Source of the DNA: Herbidospora galbida
GTDB lineage: Bacteria; Actinomycetota; Actinomycetes; Streptosporangiales; Streptosporangiaceae
Reading direction: 5' to 3'
DNA length: 64,000 nt
Assembly: GCF_005233835.1 (NCBI RefSeq)
Contig: NZ_SZQA01000011.1
Span: 1 to 64,000 of the forward strand
The position numbers and the translations under genes are program-made. Position 1 is the stretch's first letter. Every line of letters starts with the position of its first letter. Under the pieces are notes generated by a model. The model was given only the letters and a program-made list of their open reading frames with translations. It had not been told where the DNA came from and did no database searches. Positions 26,001-33,798 of this stretch are shown piece after piece.

Positions 26001-26935
26001 TCGCGACCGCTTTCGCCGGAGGCGTGCTCGGGCTGGGCATTCTGCTGCTCCTCAGGGCTCTGTTCCCCCCGAGGCCGGGGCTGGCGACCAGGCTCGCCGC
26101 GCTCGACGTCGCCCGGACCGGGGAGGACGCGCCCAAGACCCCGCTCGTCGCGCCCGACGAGGAGGTCAGCGCGTTCCGGCAGGCCCTCGGGCAGCGGCTC
26201 GCCAAGTTCTACGCCGCGCGCGGGTGGGAGGCACGGTCGATCCGGGCCGATCTCACGCTGCTCGGCAAGTCGTTCGAGGGGTTCCTCGCCACGAAGGTCC
26301 TGCTCGCCGTCTCCGGGCTGCTCGCCTTCCCGCTGCTGGTCGGGTGGCTGGCGGTCATGGGGTGGGGGGTGTCGTTCCAGATTCCGCTCTGGGCGGCGCT
26401 GCTGGTCAGCGTGATCTTCTTCTTCCTGCCCGACGTCCAGATCGGCAAGGACGCGGCGGTCCGCCGCCGCGACTTCCGGCACGCCGTCGGGGCGTTCCTC
26501 GACCTGGTCGCCATGAACCTGGCCGGCGGGCGGGGGGTGCCGGAGGCGCTCATGATGGCCGTCTCCGTCGGCACCGGCTCCGAGGTGAACGCCCCCGGCT
26601 CCAACTGGGCGATGGAGCGCATCCGCGAGGCGCTCGCCAACGCCCGGATCGTCGGCATCACCCCCTGGCAGGCCCTCGGGCAGCTCGGCGACGAGATCAA
26701 CGTCGACGAACTGCGGGACCTGTCGGCCGCGCTCGGGCTCGTCGCCGACGACGGCGCCAAGGTGCGGTCGTCGCTGACGGCCCGCGCGGCCACGCTCCGC
26801 AGGCGCGAGCTGGCCGAGATCGAGGGCAAGGCGGGCGAACGTTCGCAGTCGATGCTCGTGGCGCAGCTGCTGCTGTGCGCGGGCTTCGTGATCTTTCTCA
26901 GTTACCCGGCCGCGATGAAAATGTTGGGATCTTGA
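25997..26935 (+). CDS. tadC: TadC-like type II secretion F domain protein
   Basis: A 312-aa inner-membrane protein, the second platform subunit. An N-terminal membrane segment (FAGGVLGLGILLLLRALF) is followed by two central segments (TKVLLAVSGLLAFPLLVGWLA and LWAALLVSVIFFFLP), the cytoplasmic T2SSF domain (FRHAVGAFLDLVAMNLAGGRG, then IVGITPWQALGQLGDEINV) and a C-terminal segment (LVAQLLLCAGFVIFLSYPA). The start is GTG at 25997. The Flp pilin gene starts two bases after its stop. Confidence 0.88.
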   Translation: MIATAFAGGVLGLGILLLLRALFPPRPGLATRLAALDVARTGEDAPKTPLVAPDEEVSAFRQALGQRLAKFYAARGWEARSIRADLTLLGKSFEGFLATKVLLAVSGLLAFPLLVGWLAVMGWGVSFQIPLWAALLVSVIFFFLPDVQIGKDAAVRRRDFRHAVGAFLDLVAMNLAGGRGVPEALMMAVSVGTGSEVNAPGSNWAMERIREALANARIVGITPWQALGQLGDEINVDELRDLSAALGLVADDGAKVRSSLTARAATLRRRELAEIEGKAGERSQSMLVAQLLLCAGFVIFLSYPAAMKMLGS

Positions 26936-26937
26936 AC

Positions 26938-27162
26938 ATGATCGATTACCTGGTGGCGATGATCAGCGTCCGAATCCACAAGGCCAGAACGGCCCCCTCA
27001 CGCGGGGCGTCGGCGGTCGAGTGGGCGATCATCACGGCGATCATCGCCGGGGTGGCGCTGGGCCTGGCCGCGCTCATCCAAGGCCTCGTCGAGTCCCGCT
27101 CGGCCGAGATCACCACGAACTTCGGCGGCGGCGACTCCGGTGGCGGCGGCGGTGGTGAGTGA
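26938..27162 (+). CDS. flp: Flp-family type IVb pilin
   Basis: A 74-aa prepilin. A short basic leader (VRIHKARTAPSRG) is followed by the mature start ASAVEWAIITAIIAGVALGL, with Glu at +5 as required for class III/type IVb pilins cut by a TadV-type peptidase. The C-terminus ends in a short Gly/Ser tail. It should be the main pilus subunit. No prepilin peptidase is in the operon, so processing must come from elsewhere in the genome. Confidence 0.87.
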   Translation: MIDYLVAMISVRIHKARTAPSRGASAVEWAIITAIIAGVALGLAALIQGLVESRSAEITTNFGGGDSGGGGGGE

Positions 27163-27590
27163 GACGTCCTGACCGACGGGACGACGACCGCGGCGCGACC
27201 GTCATCGAGCTCGCGCTGCTCATGCCGGTCGTCCTGGTCGTGGTGCTGCTGATCGTCCAGATGGCCCTCTGGTTCCACGGGCGGCAGGTCGCCGACGCGG
27301 CCGCGCGCGAGGGCGCCAGGATCGCGCGGGCCGGCGACGACGACTGGCAGGGCGCCGCCGAGGCCAAGGCGCAGCAGATCATCCAGGCCATCGGGCCGGA
27401 GATCCTGCAGTCCGCCACGGCGACCGCGTGGGAGGAGGGCGACTCGCGCGGAGTGGAGGTGACGGGCAGCGCGGTGCAGGTCGTGCCGCTGCTGCCCGAG
27501 ATCTCCTTCACGATCACGGCCCGCTTCGGCGGGCCGGTGGAGTGTTTCCGGCCCGACGACGGCAGCGGGGGGTGTGCGCCGGATGAGTGA
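27159..27590 (+). CDS. TadE-like minor pilin
   Basis: A 143-aa protein with a basic leader and RGATVIELALLMPVVLVVVL. The conserved Glu follows the TadE pattern (G-ATVIE) and the membrane segment runs to about residue 35. ADAAAREGARIARAG is the AAREGAR motif typical of TadE. The start is GTG at 27159, overlapping the pilin stop. Minor pseudopilins of this kind are needed for Flp pilus assembly. Confidence 0.82.
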   Translation: MRRPDRRDDDRGATVIELALLMPVVLVVVLLIVQMALWFHGRQVADAAAREGARIARAGDDDWQGAAEAKAQQIIQAIGPEILQSATATAWEEGDSRGVEVTGSAVQVVPLLPEISFTITARFGGPVECFRPDDGSGGCAPDE

Positions 27591-27963
27591 GCGAGGGTCC
27601 ATGTCGGTCGAGACCGTCATGCTGGCGCCCGTCCTGCTGCTCTTCCTGCTGTTCCTGGTCGGCGCCGGACGCGTCGTCGAAGCCCAGGGCGAGGTGAACG
27701 GCGCCGCCCGCGACGCCGCCCGCGCCGCCTCGGTACAGCGCGACAGGAGCGCCGCCGAGGAGGCCGCCACGTCGGCGGCCACCGACGCCCTCGCCGACTG
27801 CCCGCCGGAGGTCTCGATGGCGGGCACCGACTGGCAGGAGGGCGGCGCGGTCCAGGTGACCGTGACCTGCACCCTCGACCTCGACTTCCTCGGCTTCGGC
27901 GCCAGCGTGACGATCACCGGGGACTCCGTCGTCCCCCTCGAACAGTTCCGGAGAGTGGAGTGA
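27583..27963 (+). CDS. second TadE/TadF-like minor pilin
   Basis: A 126-aa protein beginning MSERGSMSVETVMLAPVLLLFLL, which again has a short leader, Glu at +5 and a hydrophobic segment, followed by NGAARDAARAASVQR. It overlaps the preceding gene by eight bases. A GTG nine bases upstream of the chosen ATG (27583) is in frame but less likely. It probably joins the other TadE-like proteins in a tip or priming complex. Confidence 0.78.
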   Translation: MSERGSMSVETVMLAPVLLLFLLFLVGAGRVVEAQGEVNGAARDAARAASVQRDRSAAEEAATSAATDALADCPPEVSMAGTDWQEGGAVQVTVTCTLDLDFLGFGASVTITGDSVVPLEQFRRVE

Positions 27964-28385
27964 GAAGGGCCGACCGGGGTTCCATGTCCACCTTCGTGGT
28001 GCTCTTCTCGGTCGCCGTCTTCCTGCTCGCGGGCCTGCTCGTCGACGGGGGCGCGGCGATCAACGCCCGGTTGCGCGCGGCCGACATCGCCGAACAGGGC
28101 GCGCGGGCGGCGGCCGACCAGATCGACGTCGAGACGCTCCGGGCGACCGGTCAGCTGCGGCTGCTCGGCGACGCGGAGGTGTGCGGGAGAGCCGGCGAGA
28201 TCGTGTCCGCGCACGACGCCGACGGGGTCGCGATGGGCCGGTGCACGGTCGGGGCTGGCCAGACCGAGGTGACCGTGGAGGTGAGCGTCACATGGGAAGC
28301 GTTCTTCCTGGCCGCGATCGGGTTTCCGGGCTCGGAGATGACCGCGTCGGCGACGGCCGTGCCCGACCAGGGAGACGGCGCGTGA
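27960..28385 (+). CDS. TadG-like pilus-associated protein
   Basis: A 141-aa protein with leader RRADRG followed by SMSTFVVLFSVAVFLLAGLLVDGG. The position of the pilin glutamate holds Thr, as in TadG-like or Tad-associated proteins, so it may not be processed like its neighbours. AAINARLRAADIAEQGARAAADQ is a helix like those of TadE. The start is GTG at 27960, overlapping the previous stop. Confidence 0.72.
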   Translation: MRRADRGSMSTFVVLFSVAVFLLAGLLVDGGAAINARLRAADIAEQGARAAADQIDVETLRATGQLRLLGDAEVCGRAGEIVSAHDADGVAMGRCTVGAGQTEVTVEVSVTWEAFFLAAIGFPGSEMTASATAVPDQGDGA

Positions 28386-31300
28386 AACGGACCGCCGGCG
28401 ACGTCTTCGCCGGTCTGGCGGCCCTGGTGGCGCTGGCCGCGTTGCTGGGGGGCGTCCCTTATGCCCTGATCCGGTTCGCCGGGCCGCCGATCCCCGAGGA
28501 ACTGCTCGACCTCGACGCGCTGATGAGCCAGGTCGGCACCGAGACGATCATCGCCGTGCTGGTGCTGCTCGTGTGGGTCGCCTGGGCCCAGCTCGTGGTC
28601 TGCGTCCTGGTCGAGGTGTACGCCGGCATCCGCCGCATCGGCATGCCCGCGCGCGTCCCGCTGTCGGGCGGCACCCAGGTGCTGGCCAACCGGCTGGTCT
28701 CGGCCGTGCTGGTTCTGTTCACGGTTTCGGCGGTCGCCGTCCCGCTGACGAGGTTCGCGTCCACGCCCGTGGCGCCCGTCCAGGCGACGCTGGTGAGCGC
28801 CGAGTCGACGATCCCCGAGCGCGCCGCCCTGGTACCGCGCGGCGAGGTCAAGAAGGTGTACGTCGTCCAGCCGCCTCACGGCCGGCACCACGAGAGCCTG
28901 TGGGAGATCGCCGAGAAGTGCCTCGGCGACGGCCGTCGCTACGGCGAGATCTACGAGCTCAACAAGCACAAGGAACAGCCCGACGGAGCCCGCCTCCACA
29001 TGGCCGACCTGATCCGCCCGGGCTGGGTCCTCGACATGCCGGGCGACTCCCGCAACACTCACGTGGTCCCCGCCGACGACAGCCGCACCGAGATCCTCAA
29101 AGACCACCCGGGCCCGCCCGGCGCGGACAAATCAGAGCGCACCGCCCCCCAGCCGGACCGCGACACCCAGCCGGACCGGAACCCCCAACCCGACCGGCCC
29201 ACGCAGTCAGACCGGACCACCCAGCCCGACCGGGCCGGCCAACCCGACCGGGACACCACCCTGCCGGGCGACGACACCCGCTTCGAGAACCGCGACAACA
29301 CCAACGCTCAGCCCCCGGCGGAGCGGCCCGGGGCCGACCCCACGCGCAACCCGACGCGGCCACCCGCGGAGAACCGCCAGCCGACCGCCAACCCCACTCC
29401 GCCGCCCGCCGCGGGGGAGGACAACGCCGCTCGCCCGCCGGTGACGGCAGACCCAACCCGGCCACCGGTCACGGCCGATCCGACCCGCCCGCCTGTCGAG
29501 GAGGATTCGACCCGCCCCGGCGATGCGACCCGCCCCGGCCAGGCCGAGACCGGCAGGCCCGAGGCCACCGCCGGCCCGGAGCGTACCCAGCCGAAGAAAC
29601 CCATCCCGACCGTCACCGCGACCACCCCAGCCGAGGAGGCGGGCATCGGGGACACCACGATCCCCAGATCAGGCGTGGTCGCCGCGCCCGAAGGCGGCAC
29701 CATCCTCACCACCCCGGCCGCCGGCCAGGGCTGGACCGAGCAGGTCGATCTGGTCGACTTCCTGGCGGGCGCCTCGCTGCTCTCGGCGGGCCTGCTCCTG
29801 CTGCTGGGCCGGAGGCGCAGGCAGCAGCTCTGGACGCGGGCCTTCGGGCACCGGATCCAGCGCCCCAGGGGAGAGGCCGCCTCGGCGGAGGTCGCGATGC
29901 GGCTCGGCGCGGACGCCCCGGGCAGCCGCATCCTCGACACCGGGCTCCGGCTGCTCGGCCGGCTGCTGGCCGAGGCCGACCGGCGGCCGCCCGCCATCTA
30001 CGCCCTGCACCTGTCGGCGCGGGGCATGGACCTGTGGGTGCACCCGCCGAGCCAGGAGGCCCCGGCGCCGTTCGAGGCCGCCGACGGCGGGCAGATCTGG
30101 CGGCTGGCCGCCCACGAGGCGCGGCGGCTCGACGACCAGGCCCTCGCCGACGTCCCGGCCCCCTACCCGGGCCTGTTCTCCCTCGGCACCGCCGAGACCG
30201 GCCGGGTGCTCGTCGACCTCGAAGCCGCCCACGGCGTCATCAGCGTCGTCGGCCCGCAGGCCGTCGCCGCCCTGTCGGCGCTGGCCGTCGAGCTGGTCAC
30301 CAACCGCTGGTCGGACACGATGAAGGTCACCCTCGTCGGCTTCGGCCAGGAACTGCGCGCCATCGCCCCGGAACGGGTGCGCGTCGCGGCGTCGCTCGCC
30401 GAGGTCCTGCCGGAGTTCGAGAACGCCGCCACGCCGCCCGACGTGCTCACCGGGCGCATCCACGGCCGGGCGCACGACCCCGTCCACCCGCCCCACTACC
30501 TGCTCAGCGCCGTCCAGCCCACCGCCGACGAGGCGCGCAGGCTCGCGGTGCTGGCGAAGAACACCAGGTCGGCGGCCGGATACGTGATCGCCGCGCCGCT
30601 CCAGCACGCCACCTGGACGTGGGAGGTCACCGAAGACGGCCGCTCGGTCATCGACGCGCTGGGCTTCGACGTGAAGGCGCAGCTGCTGCCGCGCCGCCAC
30701 TACAAGGCCATCGTCGACCTGTTCCGCACCGCCGAGGAGAAGCAGGGCGAACCGCTGCCGCTGCCGGACATCCGCCGCCACGACGAGCCTCCGGCCATCG
30801 AGGTCCGGATCCTCGGCCCGATCGAGATCTCCCCGGTCAACGCCCTGGAGGAGGGCCGCGCGGCGCTCGCCAACGAGCTGGTCGTCTACCTGGCGACCCA
30901 TCCGGGCGGCGTCCACCCGGTCGTGCTGGGCGGGGTGCTGTGGCCGCGCGGCGTGCAGCCGATGGTCCGGGACGCCACCCTGGCCCGCGTCGCCGAATGG
31001 CTCGGCAAGGACCACGAGGGCCGCCCCTACCTGTACGCCGACCCGTCGGGCCGCCTCCACCTCAGCCAGGAAATCAGAACCGACTGGTCGATGTTCCAGG
31101 ACCTGGTCAGACGCGGCGACCCGATGTCGCTGGAGAAGGCGCTGCACCTGGTCAGAGGCCCGTTGCTCAACTCCAGACCGGCCGGCCGCTACGCGTGGCT
31201 GGCCGCCGACCCGCTGGAGTTCGACATCACCGCCTCGGTGGCCGACGCCGCCCACCGCCTCTGCGAGTCGCGCCTCTACCGGGGCGACGCGGAGGGAGCG

Positions 31301-31528
31301 ATAGCCGCCGCCAGGGCCGGGCTGCTGCTGGCCGCCGACGACGAGGGCCTCTGGCGCGACCTGCTCAGGGCCGCCCACGCCACCGGCGAACCGGCCCGGC
31401 TCCGCGCGGTCGTCGACGGCCTGCACCGCCGGGCCGCCTCCCACCCATACGGAGGCGGCATGGCTCCCGAGACCGAAGCCCTCATCGACGAACTGCTCCC
31501 CGTGTGGCGAGCGACGACCACCGCGTGA
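28382..31528 (+). CDS. large membrane protein with LysM, Pro-rich linker and BTAD domain
   Basis: A 1048-aa protein. Two or three N-terminal membrane segments (residues about 5-110) precede a LysM-like domain (VYVVQPPHGRHHESLWEIAEKCL, about 158-220). A long Pro/Thr/Asp linker contains QPDRxT-type tandem repeats (29147-29255) and a tenfold-like ADPTRPPVT repeat. Another membrane segment (FLAGASLLSAGLLLLLG) leads to a cytoplasmic region ending in a winged-helix-like part (VRILGPIEI, LANELVVYLATHPGGVHP) and a BTAD tetratrico-like domain. LysM-BTAD proteins of this sort sit in Tad loci of actinomycetes. A cell-wall sensor or a regulator of pilus assembly is possible. The start is GTG at 28382. 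Confidence 0.8.
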   Translation: MKRTAGDVFAGLAALVALAALLGGVPYALIRFAGPPIPEELLDLDALMSQVGTETIIAVLVLLVWVAWAQLVVCVLVEVYAGIRRIGMPARVPLSGGTQVLANRLVSAVLVLFTVSAVAVPLTRFASTPVAPVQATLVSAESTIPERAALVPRGEVKKVYVVQPPHGRHHESLWEIAEKCLGDGRRYGEIYELNKHKEQPDGARLHMADLIRPGWVLDMPGDSRNTHVVPADDSRTEILKDHPGPPGADKSERTAPQPDRDTQPDRNPQPDRPTQSDRTTQPDRAGQPDRDTTLPGDDTRFENRDNTNAQPPAERPGADPTRNPTRPPAENRQPTANPTPPPAAGEDNAARPPVTADPTRPPVTADPTRPPVEEDSTRPGDATRPGQAETGRPEATAGPERTQPKKPIPTVTATTPAEEAGIGDTTIPRSGVVAAPEGGTILTTPAAGQGWTEQVDLVDFLAGASLLSAGLLLLLGRRRRQQLWTRAFGHRIQRPRGEAASAEVAMRLGADAPGSRILDTGLRLLGRLLAEADRRPPAIYALHLSARGMDLWVHPPSQEAPAPFEAADGGQIWRLAAHEARRLDDQALADVPAPYPGLFSLGTAETGRVLVDLEAAHGVISVVGPQAVAALSALAVELVTNRWSDTMKVTLVGFGQELRAIAPERVRVAASLAEVLPEFENAATPPDVLTGRIHGRAHDPVHPPHYLLSAVQPTADEARRLAVLAKNTRSAAGYVIAAPLQHATWTWEVTEDGRSVIDALGFDVKAQLLPRRHYKAIVDLFRTAEEKQGEPLPLPDIRRHDEPPAIEVRILGPIEISPVNALEEGRAALANELVVYLATHPGGVHPVVLGGVLWPRGVQPMVRDATLARVAEWLGKDHEGRPYLYADPSGRLHLSQEIRTDWSMFQDLVRRGDPMSLEKALHLVRGPLLNSRPAGRYAWLAADPLEFDITASVADAAHRLCESRLYRGDAEGAIAAARAGLLLAADDEGLWRDLLRAAHATGEPARLRAVVDGLHRRAASHPYGGGMAPETEALIDELLPVWRATTTA

Positions 31529-32202
31529 GAACCATGCCGAAACACATACATCACTGGATCGGGGTCCGGCCCGATCGTTACGTTCACCCCGTGCGCTGGG
31601 TAGCCGTCATCGGGCTCGTCACCGCCCTGACCGCCTGCGGAGCCCCGGCGGACAAGGGCTTCACCCCGCAGGGCGCGGGGGCGTCGAAGGCCGCCGTCGA
31701 AGCCGCGCCGGCGACCGCCGAGACCGTCACGATCACCGACGACCTGACGGTCTCGATCGAGTGGCCCGACCAGCGCGACGAGATGATCACCGCGTTCACC
31801 GACTCCTACGTGAACCAGTGGAAGGCCGTCGCCTCCGGCGGCACCGACGAGACGTACCTGCGGAACGTCGAAGACGAGGCGAGCCGCGTCGCCTACGCCT
31901 GGGTGTCCGGGTTCGCCAAGACCAGGACCTCGGCGAAGGGCGTCGCCAAGCTCTATTCGATCCGCGTCGCCGCGGTCGACGGCCGGGGCGCCGAGGTCGA
32001 CGCCTGCGTCGACACCTCGGGGGTGCGGGTGGTCGACGCCACCGACGCCCCCCTGGCGCAGCAGCCCAACTGGACCAAGCCTCCCAAATCCATCTATCTC
32101 CAGGTCGCCGCCGTACGGCGAGGGGACGACGGAACCTGGCGCGTCAAGCTCTTCCAGCACGCCGCCTTTCCCGACCAAGCCGCGAAGGAGTGCCAACGGT
32201 GA
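31525..32202 (+). CDS. putative lipoprotein in Tad operon
   Basis: Up to 225 aa. A hydrophobic segment ends in the lipobox LTAC (VRWVAVIGLVTALTACG), so the mature protein begins with a lipidated Cys and is anchored outside the membrane. The body contains ITAFTDSYVNQWKAV and YLQVAAVRRGDDGTWRVKLF, with a fold like those of small extracellular NTF2-like proteins, which is only a guess. The GTG at 31525 overlaps the previous stop; a GTG at 31591 (VRWVAV) would give a more normal signal length, so the start is unsure. The stop overlaps the next GTG. Confidence 0.72.
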   Translation: MRTMPKHIHHWIGVRPDRYVHPVRWVAVIGLVTALTACGAPADKGFTPQGAGASKAAVEAAPATAETVTITDDLTVSIEWPDQRDEMITAFTDSYVNQWKAVASGGTDETYLRNVEDEASRVAYAWVSGFAKTRTSAKGVAKLYSIRVAAVDGRGAEVDACVDTSGVRVVDATDAPLAQQPNWTKPPKSIYLQVAAVRRGDDGTWRVKLFQHAAFPDQAAKECQR

Positions 32203-33125
32203 AAGCCGCGCTCGCGTTGACACTGGCCCTGAACCTGGTCGCCGCCCCGACCCCCGGCGGCGCCCATGGCAAGGGTTTCCAGACGGGCCGGACCGTTGGG
32301 GTCCAGCTGACCAACTCCAACATCATCATCAGCGGCAACGGGACCAACGGCCGCGCCGACGGCTACCGGATCAAGCGCCCGTGCTGGTACGAACCCGGCA
32401 AGTCCGCCGAAGACATGCTGCAAAGCCAGGAGCAGCTCCGCAGCTGGTGGTTCCACACCAACCCCGGCGGCACCGAAGAGGACTTCCAGAAGTTCCTGGA
32501 GCAGTACAAGGACAAGGTCGGCGAAGACGGCCGCTGGTGGTCGCCGGCCTACAACGCCGCCGACCCCGGCGGCATGGCCTGCTGGTCGGCCCTCGAAGGG
32601 GCGTTGTGGGTCCCCGAGGGCGAGACCCCGGCCGGGGGGATCACGATGGAGGAGCTCCTCCAGATCGCCCGCGCCGCGCTGACCGTCCCCGAACCGACGA
32701 TCCAGCTCAACCCCGACGCGAAGAGCTTCGTCAACCTGCCGACGTGGGTGTGGCTGGGCGACCAGGGCGCGACCACCCGGTCGGTCACCGCGACCCTGCC
32801 CGGCGTCATGTCGGCCACGGTCACCGCGACCCTCGACTCCATCAAGATCGACCCCGGCACCGGCTCCGACCGCGCCGAGGTGAAGCAGAACTGCGGCCCG
32901 AACGGCCACGCCTACGTGAAGGGGGGCACGTTCACCTGCGGAGTCCGCTACCTGCGTGCCTCGGCCGACCAGCCGCGCAAGGTCTACACGCTGACCGTGA
33001 CGACGGTCTGGCCGGTGACGAGCAATGTCGACCAGTCTGTCGTGCCCTTCGTTTACGATCCGGTTGAGGCGACGGTGACCCGAGACGTGCCCGTGGGTGA
33101 GGTGCAAACCTCTGTCGAGGGGTAG
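32199..33125 (+). CDS. secreted protein, last gene of Tad operon
   Basis: A 308-aa protein with a signal peptide (VKAALALTLALNLVAAPTPGGA) and no membrane anchor. It is rich in Trp and Tyr, with four or more Cys (RPCWYEPG, MACWSALEG, QNCGPNG, FTCGVRY), which could form disulfides outside the cell. I do not recognise a family, but proteins with this WW/Cys layout close Tad operons in related actinomycetes by my recollection. It is translationally coupled to the lipoprotein (GTGA). It could be a pilus tip or matrix component. Confidence 0.7.
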   Translation: MKAALALTLALNLVAAPTPGGAHGKGFQTGRTVGVQLTNSNIIISGNGTNGRADGYRIKRPCWYEPGKSAEDMLQSQEQLRSWWFHTNPGGTEEDFQKFLEQYKDKVGEDGRWWSPAYNAADPGGMACWSALEGALWVPEGETPAGGITMEELLQIARAALTVPEPTIQLNPDAKSFVNLPTWVWLGDQGATTRSVTATLPGVMSATVTATLDSIKIDPGTGSDRAEVKQNCGPNGHAYVKGGTFTCGVRYLRASADQPRKVYTLTVTTVWPVTSNVDQSVVPFVYDPVEATVTRDVPVGEVQTSVEG

Positions 33126-33126
33126 A

Positions 33127-33297
33127 CGAGACGTGGCCGGACGAAGTCCGGTCATGGCTCGGACGGGAATCTGCCCGATCCGGCCTCAAAAGCCCGTGAT
33201 CGTGCGTCCGTCACATCTCCTTCGGCGCACGATCACGGCCCCAAAGCGAGACGCGGACGGCCGAAGGCCGGCCGTGGCTCGCGTCGTGCATCTGCCC
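33127..33297. repeat. duplicated palindrome flanking a 13-base inverted repeat
   Basis: Two direct copies of a 50-base palindromic unit (33127-33176 and 33247-33297, about 80% identical) each have arms around a GAA loop. Between them CCGTGATCGTGCG (33194-33206) and CGCACGATCACGG (33226-33238) form a perfect 13-base stem with a 19-base loop. The array lies between the convergent Tad operon and ogt and can act as a terminator for both. The copies differ by a compensatory change next to the GAA loop (A:T in one, C:G in the other). Confidence 0.7.
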
Positions 33298-33798
33298 CTA
33301 AGACAACGCGGCGCCCTCGTGGGCGAGCAGCCACTCCTTGACCGGCGTGCCGTAGTAGTAGCCGCCGTAGCCGCCCGACGACGGCAGCACCCGGTGACAC
33401 GGCACGAAGGGCGCGACCAGGTTCTGCGCGCACGCGCCGCCCGCCGCGCGGGCCGCCGTCCGCGGCATTCCGGCCCGCTCGGCCAGTTCCGCGTAGCTCA
33501 CCGTCGTCCCGGCCCTGACCCCGCGCAGCGCGGTCAGCAGCCGCTGCCGCCGGTCGGTGCCGGGCTGAACGGCCGCGACGCCGTCGAGGGCGTCGAGGCG
33601 TCCGTCCAGATATTCCTTTACGGCTCCCGCCGCCCCCGGAACCTCCCCGACGGTCAGGCCCAGCTTCCGCAGTTCGGGGGAGAGTCTGACGAACATGGCC
33701 TCGGGGTCGCCGGTGAACCCGGCCGCCACCAGGACGTCGTCGTGCGCGAGCATGGCCAGCGGCCCTGCGGGCGTCTGCACGGTCTGTGCGATGATCAT
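33298..33798 (-). CDS. ogt: methylated-DNA--protein-cysteine methyltransferase
   Basis: A 166-aa suicide repair enzyme that moves the methyl of O6-methylguanine to its own Cys. The active-site motif PCHRVLPS (near residue 140) is intact, and the helix-turn-helix (TTVSYAELAERAGMPRTAARAAGGACAQN) is typical. The N-terminal ribonuclease-like domain is present. The start is ATG at 33798 with GAGGAG upstream; it overlaps the stop of ada-alkA (ATGA), so the two are cotranslated. Confidence 0.94.
   Translation of the reverse strand: MIIAQTVQTPAGPLAMLAHDDVLVAAGFTGDPEAMFVRLSPELRKLGLTVGEVPGAAGAVKEYLDGRLDALDGVAAVQPGTDRRQRLLTALRGVRAGTTVSYAELAERAGMPRTAARAAGGACAQNLVAPFVPCHRVLPSSGGYGGYYYGTPVKEWLLAHEGAALS

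Noticed and set aside
29147-29530. Tandem repeats suggesting a CRISPR or satellite
   Set aside because: They are in frame and encode the Pro-rich QPDR and ADPTRPP linker of the LysM-BTAD protein; no spacer structure.
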